NCBI GenBank assembly: GCA_934096605.1
Contig: CAKOMI010000019.1
Span: forward strand, 1 to 25,692
Direction of reading: 5' to 3'
DNA length: 25,692 nt
Origin: an uncultured Bacilli bacterium
Lineage (GTDB): Bacteria > Bacillota_I > Bacilli_A > RF39 > UBA660
In this document: positions 23,400 to 25,692 of the stretch, one piece after another
Layout: every line of letters begins with the position of its first letter
Position numbering within the stretch: position 1 is the stretch's first letter
Translations under genes and position numbers: made by a program
Notes under the pieces: model-generated
Told to the model about the DNA's origin: nothing
Databases searched by the model: none
The model's input: the letters and a program-made list of their open reading frames with translations, nothing else

Positions 23400-23525
23400 A
23401 TGAAAAAAGGTACATATCAACCAAATAAAAGAAGAAGAGCAAAAAAACATGGCTTCTTTGCTCGTAAAGAAACAAACATATTAAAAAACAGAAGAAAAAA
23501 AGGTCGTAAAGAACTTTGTAAATAA
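23400..23525 (+). CDS. rpmH: Large ribosomal subunit protein L34
   Basis: A 41-residue, very basic protein with the L34 core: TYQPNKRRRAKKHGFFARK followed by NRRKKGRKEL. The usual Bacillus protein has 44 residues, and the segment before RRKKGRK is shortened and changed (ETNILKN instead of the common KNGRRVLAARR pattern). The ATG at 23400 has AAGGAGGG 7 nt upstream. Its position between dnaA and rnpA is nearly universal, which makes the call safe despite the short length. A perfect DnaA box begins right after its stop codon. Confidence 0.95.
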   Translation: MKKGTYQPNKRRRAKKHGFFARKETNILKNRRKKGRKELCK

Positions 23526-23550
23526 TTATCCACATTTTTTATGTGGCTTT
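23526..23550 (+). terminator. Small hairpin between rpmH and rnpA, overlapping a DnaA box
   Basis: CCACAT and ATGTGG form a 6-bp stem with a T5 loop, followed by CTTTTTATTT: a weak terminator or attenuator that could raise L34 over RnpA output. TTATCCACA at 23526-23534 overlaps the 5' arm. Confidence 0.45.
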
Positions 23551-23568
23551 TTATTTAATGGAGGGCAT

Positions 23569-23913
23569 ATGAAGAAAATAGAAATGATTAAAAAACATGA
23601 TGAATTTACTGATATGATAAAAAATGCATATTACCTAAAGAATCATGATATTAGTATATATATAAGGAAAAGCAAATATAGTTATCCACATTTTGGTATT
23701 GCTGTTTCCAAAAAAATTGGTAATGCGGTAGTTAGAAACAAAGTAAAAAGAAGAATGCGGGTAATTTTAGATGAATATAAAAAAGATTTGCCGTTTAATG
23801 AAGATTATATTATAATACTAAAAGAAAACACCAATAATTTATCTTTTGAAGAATTAAGGGATAGTTTTCAAAATTTAATCAAAAAAAGGAGAACTTATGA
23901 AACAAAAAAATAA
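23569..23913 (+). CDS. rnpA: Ribonuclease P protein component
   Basis: The protein subunit of RNase P, which helps the RNA subunit cut the 5' leaders of tRNAs. The 114-residue length is normal. The RNR motif region KKIGNAVVRNKVKRRMR is intact, preceded by the usual FGIAVSKK strand. ATG at 23569 follows GGAGGGCAT. Its 3' end overlaps the yidC start by 17 nt, as in other Firmicutes. A perfect DnaA box lies inside it at 23682-23690. Confidence 0.96.
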   Translation: MKKIEMIKKHDEFTDMIKNAYYLKNHDISIYIRKSKYSYPHFGIAVSKKIGNAVVRNKVKRRMRVILDEYKKDLPFNEDYIIILKENTNNLSFEELRDSFQNLIKKRRTYETKK

Positions 23914-24910
23914 AATATTAGCCCTTGCCTTAATAGGGATTATTTTTCTAACAAGTGGCTGTGGTAATAACGATTACTTAAAAGATGAAAAAGGGCAAGT
24001 ATTAGTGAATGAAGTGACTGGTCAAAGTGTACAAAAAAACATTTTATGTCAGCCAAAAGAAGATTCAGAATTATATAAGATATATAAAGAAAATGAAAGT
24101 CAATTAAAAACACCAGTAGATAAGTTGCCAACTTGTGAAAATTTCACATTATCATCTAATGAATACAATGGCTTATGGGAAGCATTACTAGTTAGACCCC
24201 TTGCTTTAATTATTTTAAAAGTAGGGTACTTATTTAACAATTTCGGTATCTCTGTCATGCTTATTGGTTTATTAATCCGTTTGATTTTACTACCATTTTC
24301 TCTAAAAAGTATGCGTCAATCTAATAACATGCAAAAAGCCCAACCTGAAATAGCCCGTATTGAAAAGAAATATGCTAATAAAACAGATAATGATTCCATG
24401 ATGGCAAAAAGTCAAGAAATGATGATGGTTTATCAAAAATATAAAATTAATCCTGTATCTGGGTGTGTTGTAGCTTTAATTCAAATTCCTTTATTCTTTG
24501 CTTTTCTAGCTGCAATTAATGAAGTTCCAGCTATCTTTGAAGGCACTTTGTTTGGAATGCACCTAGGAATGACACCATGGAAAGGACTAAGCCAGGGCGA
24601 ATATATCTATATTGTTTTAATATTCTTAATCGTTGCAACAACATATATATCATTCAAAAACACGATGAAAAGTGGTCAAAACAATGAAATGATGAAACAA
24701 ATGAACTTTATGTTTATGTTTATGATAATAAGTATTTCTATTGCTTCATTTAGCTTGCCAACTGCTATTGCATTCTATTGGATAGTAGTAAATGGCTTTG
24801 CGGTTATTCAAAATATCATTATCAAAAAAATCCTAGATAAAGAAGAACAAAGAGATAAAAAAGTAATTGAAGTAAAACATAAAGAAAAGAAAAGCTCTAG
24901 AAAGAAGTGA
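23897..24910 (+). CDS. yidC: Membrane protein insertase YidC/OxaA, lipoprotein type
   Basis: YidC inserts membrane proteins, alone or with the Sec translocon, receiving some from the SRP. The N-terminus is a lipoprotein signal (LIGIIFLTSGC, lipid-modified C22), then about 70 extracytoplasmic residues with two further Cys (C51, C80), then the conserved five-helix core. The groove arginine is R128 in GLLIRLILLPF; a Met-rich cytoplasmic helical hairpin follows; the tail is very basic (DKKVIEVKHKEKKSSRKK), suited to ribosome binding. At 337 aa it is longer than the Bacillus forms (about 255-275), mainly because of the N-terminal segment. The start overlaps rnpA by 17 nt. Sporulation (SpoIIIJ) versus housekeeping role cannot be told. 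Confidence 0.94.
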   Translation: MKQKNKILALALIGIIFLTSGCGNNDYLKDEKGQVLVNEVTGQSVQKNILCQPKEDSELYKIYKENESQLKTPVDKLPTCENFTLSSNEYNGLWEALLVRPLALIILKVGYLFNNFGISVMLIGLLIRLILLPFSLKSMRQSNNMQKAQPEIARIEKKYANKTDNDSMMAKSQEMMMVYQKYKINPVSGCVVALIQIPLFFAFLAAINEVPAIFEGTLFGMHLGMTPWKGLSQGEYIYIVLIFLIVATTYISFKNTMKSGQNNEMMKQMNFMFMFMIISISIASFSLPTAIAFYWIVVNGFAVIQNIIIKKILDKEEQRDKKVIEVKHKEKKSSRKK

Positions 24911-24915
24911 ATAAT

Positions 24916-25518
24916 ATGTCTGTAGTAATAGAAGCAAAAACATTAATAGAAGCAGTTGAGAATGCTAAAAACAAACTAGCAACTGAAAAAATTATTTATA
25001 AAAGTAAAGAACGTGAAAGTGGAAAAATTTTTAAAACTAAAATTTATGAGGTAACAGCTATTAGAGAAACAGATTTAATCACAGAAATAAAAGATTATCT
25101 AAAAGAAGTAGTGGAAGGGCTAGGCCTTCAAGTGAATTTTGAAACAAGTAAAGAAAATGATACATATTATATAACAATGTATTCTAATAACAACAGTGCG
25201 TTAATAGGTAAAAATGGTAAAACTTTAAGTGCTTTAGAAACACTTGTTAAAAACAAAGTCAATATTGAATGGGGATTTTATCCTAAGGTAGTTCTAGATG
25301 TTGAAAACTATAAAGAAAAAAGAATCGCGGCCTTAGAAAGAATGGCTGTTAAAATAGCTAAAGAAGTTAGGGATACTAAAGTAGATGTTGCCCTAGAAAA
25401 TATGAATTCTTATGAAAGAAGAATAATTCATAATAAACTAGCCAATTTTAAAGGCATTTCAACTGAAAGTGTTGGTACAGAACCAGAAAGACATATTATT
25501 ATCAAATCAACTGACTAA
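24916..25518 (+). CDS. jag: Jag/KhpB (EloR-type) RNA-binding protein
   Basis: It has the full Jag layout: N-terminal Jag-N domain (to about residue 50), a KH domain with the GxxG loop in ALIGKNGKTLSALE, and a C-terminal R3H domain with ERRIIH. In other Firmicutes KhpB partners KhpA and influences cell elongation and division through RNA binding. The position after yidC is the standard one. A GTG at 24907 overlapping the yidC stop (GTGA) is an alternative start giving 203 aa. ATG at 24916 has GAAG 8 nt upstream and is slightly preferred (200 aa). It ends at a strong terminator. Confidence 0.93.
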   Translation: MSVVIEAKTLIEAVENAKNKLATEKIIYKSKERESGKIFKTKIYEVTAIRETDLITEIKDYLKEVVEGLGLQVNFETSKENDTYYITMYSNNNSALIGKNGKTLSALETLVKNKVNIEWGFYPKVVLDVENYKEKRIAALERMAVKIAKEVRDTKVDVALENMNSYERRIIHNKLANFKGISTESVGTEPERHIIIKSTD

Positions 25519-25549
25519 TGTCACAAATAATGTTTGGGGCATTTTTTTT
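25517..25549 (+). terminator. Terminator of the rpmH-rnpA-yidC-jag unit
   Basis: AATGTC/GGCATT plus CAAA/TTTG form one stem with a single A/G mismatch and a 5-nt loop, followed by eight T residues. It overlaps the jag stop. Confidence 0.85.
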
Positions 25550-25550
25550 C

Positions 25551-25580
25551 TTGACAAACACCTTGGGGGGGGGGTATACT
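25551..25580 (+). promoter_or_regulatory. Promoter with a 10-G homopolymer in the spacer (likely phase-variable)
   Basis: TTGACA (25551-25556) and TATACT (25575-25580) are separated by 18 bp that end in ten consecutive G (25565-25574). Loss of one G would give the optimal 17-bp spacer, so slippage should change promoter strength. Confidence 0.8.
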
Positions 25581-25606
25581 ATTATTATAGTATGGATAAT
25601 AGTATA
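25575..25606. promoter_or_regulatory. Inverted repeat overlapping the -10 and start region (operator-like)
   Basis: TATACTATTAT (25575-25585) and ATAATAGTATA (25596-25606) form a perfect 11-bp inverted repeat with a 10-nt gap. An inner dyad ATACTA/TAGTAT is also present. No T-run follows. It could be a repressor operator or a structured 5' leader. Confidence 0.5.
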
Positions 25607-25634
25607 TAGTCCAAAATATGAATAGGTAATAGTT

Positions 25635-25692
25635 ATGAAAAAAGAAAAGAATAAGACAAATAAAGTACTCATAATTCTAGGTATACTAATAG
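25635..25692 (+). CDS. Start of a membrane or secreted protein, truncated by the window end
   Basis: Only 19 codons are visible. They begin MKKEKNKTNKVLIILGILI: a Lys-rich N-terminus followed by a hydrophobic stretch, as in a signal peptide or N-terminal membrane anchor. AGGT lies about 8 nt upstream of the ATG. It replaces mnmE, which usually follows jag in Firmicutes. The function is unknown. Control by the poly-G promoter suggests a surface-exposed product, but that is inference. Confidence 0.6.
   Translation, partial: MKKEKNKTNKVLIILGILI

Noticed and set aside
1..25692. Alternative genetic code (TGA as Trp), considered because of the very low GC
   Set aside because: TGA ends pth, recF and yidC at the expected lengths, and conserved Trp residues use TGG.

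Overview
This window is the chromosomal replication-origin neighbourhood of an AT-rich, low-GC Gram-positive bacterium. It uses the standard code: TGA is a real stop in pth, recF and yidC, and Trp is read as TGG. Gene order (rnpA-rpmH-dnaA-dnaN-recF-gyrB-gyrA, then tadA-dnaX-ebfC-recR-bofA-holB-ricT-yabB-pth-mfd-spoVT-metS) is that of Bacilli. SpoVT and BofA homologues, a ComK-like gene and Noc-type DNA sites fit the class Bacilli and a lineage with sporulation ancestry. I cannot name a genus.

Layout. 1-2118: 5' part of metS and a small Nudix gene, both behind a methionine-type T-box leader (minus strand). 2139-9979: a minus-strand run of spoVT, mfd, pth, a yabB-type methyltransferase, ricT, holB, bofA, recR and ebfC. 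9998-12222: dnaX, tadA and the small SRP RNA gene. 12233-14113: a 1.9-kb gene-free region. 14130-19605: gyrA, gyrB, recF. 19674-20153: a comK-like gene where yaaA would be expected. 20259-22921: dnaN and dnaA, with the DnaA-box/AT-rich oriC between them. 22922-23399: a second DnaA-box cluster. 23400-25518 (plus strand): rpmH, rnpA, yidC, jag. The window ends in the start of an unknown membrane or secreted protein whose promoter carries a 10-G homopolymer.

The most striking element is the gene-free region between the gyrA terminator and the SRP RNA promoter. It holds 11 copies of the ParB centromere palindrome TGTTTCACGTGAAACA (10 exact, one with a single terminal mismatch) at 143-211 bp intervals. 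Each copy is followed, after 2-3 bp and always on the same strand, by a DnaA box or close variant. The two end units also carry a Noc-site palindrome (ATTTCCCGGGAAAT) 3-4 bp beyond the box. This looks like a chromosomal centromere array in which ParB, DnaA and Noc sites are built into one repeating module, about 7-9 kb from oriC. Five further Noc-type sites lie to its left, three of them inside genes in three different reading frames, and none lies to its right.

Together the genes provide initiation (DnaA), clamp and clamp loader (DnaN, DnaX, HolB), supercoiling (GyrAB), repair (RecF, RecR, Mfd), translation quality control (Pth, TadA, MetRS, RnpA, L34) and membrane insertion (SRP RNA, YidC, Jag). 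The cis-elements suggest that origin firing, segregation and division-site control are wired together here. The parA, parB and noc genes are not in the window, and neither is yabA.
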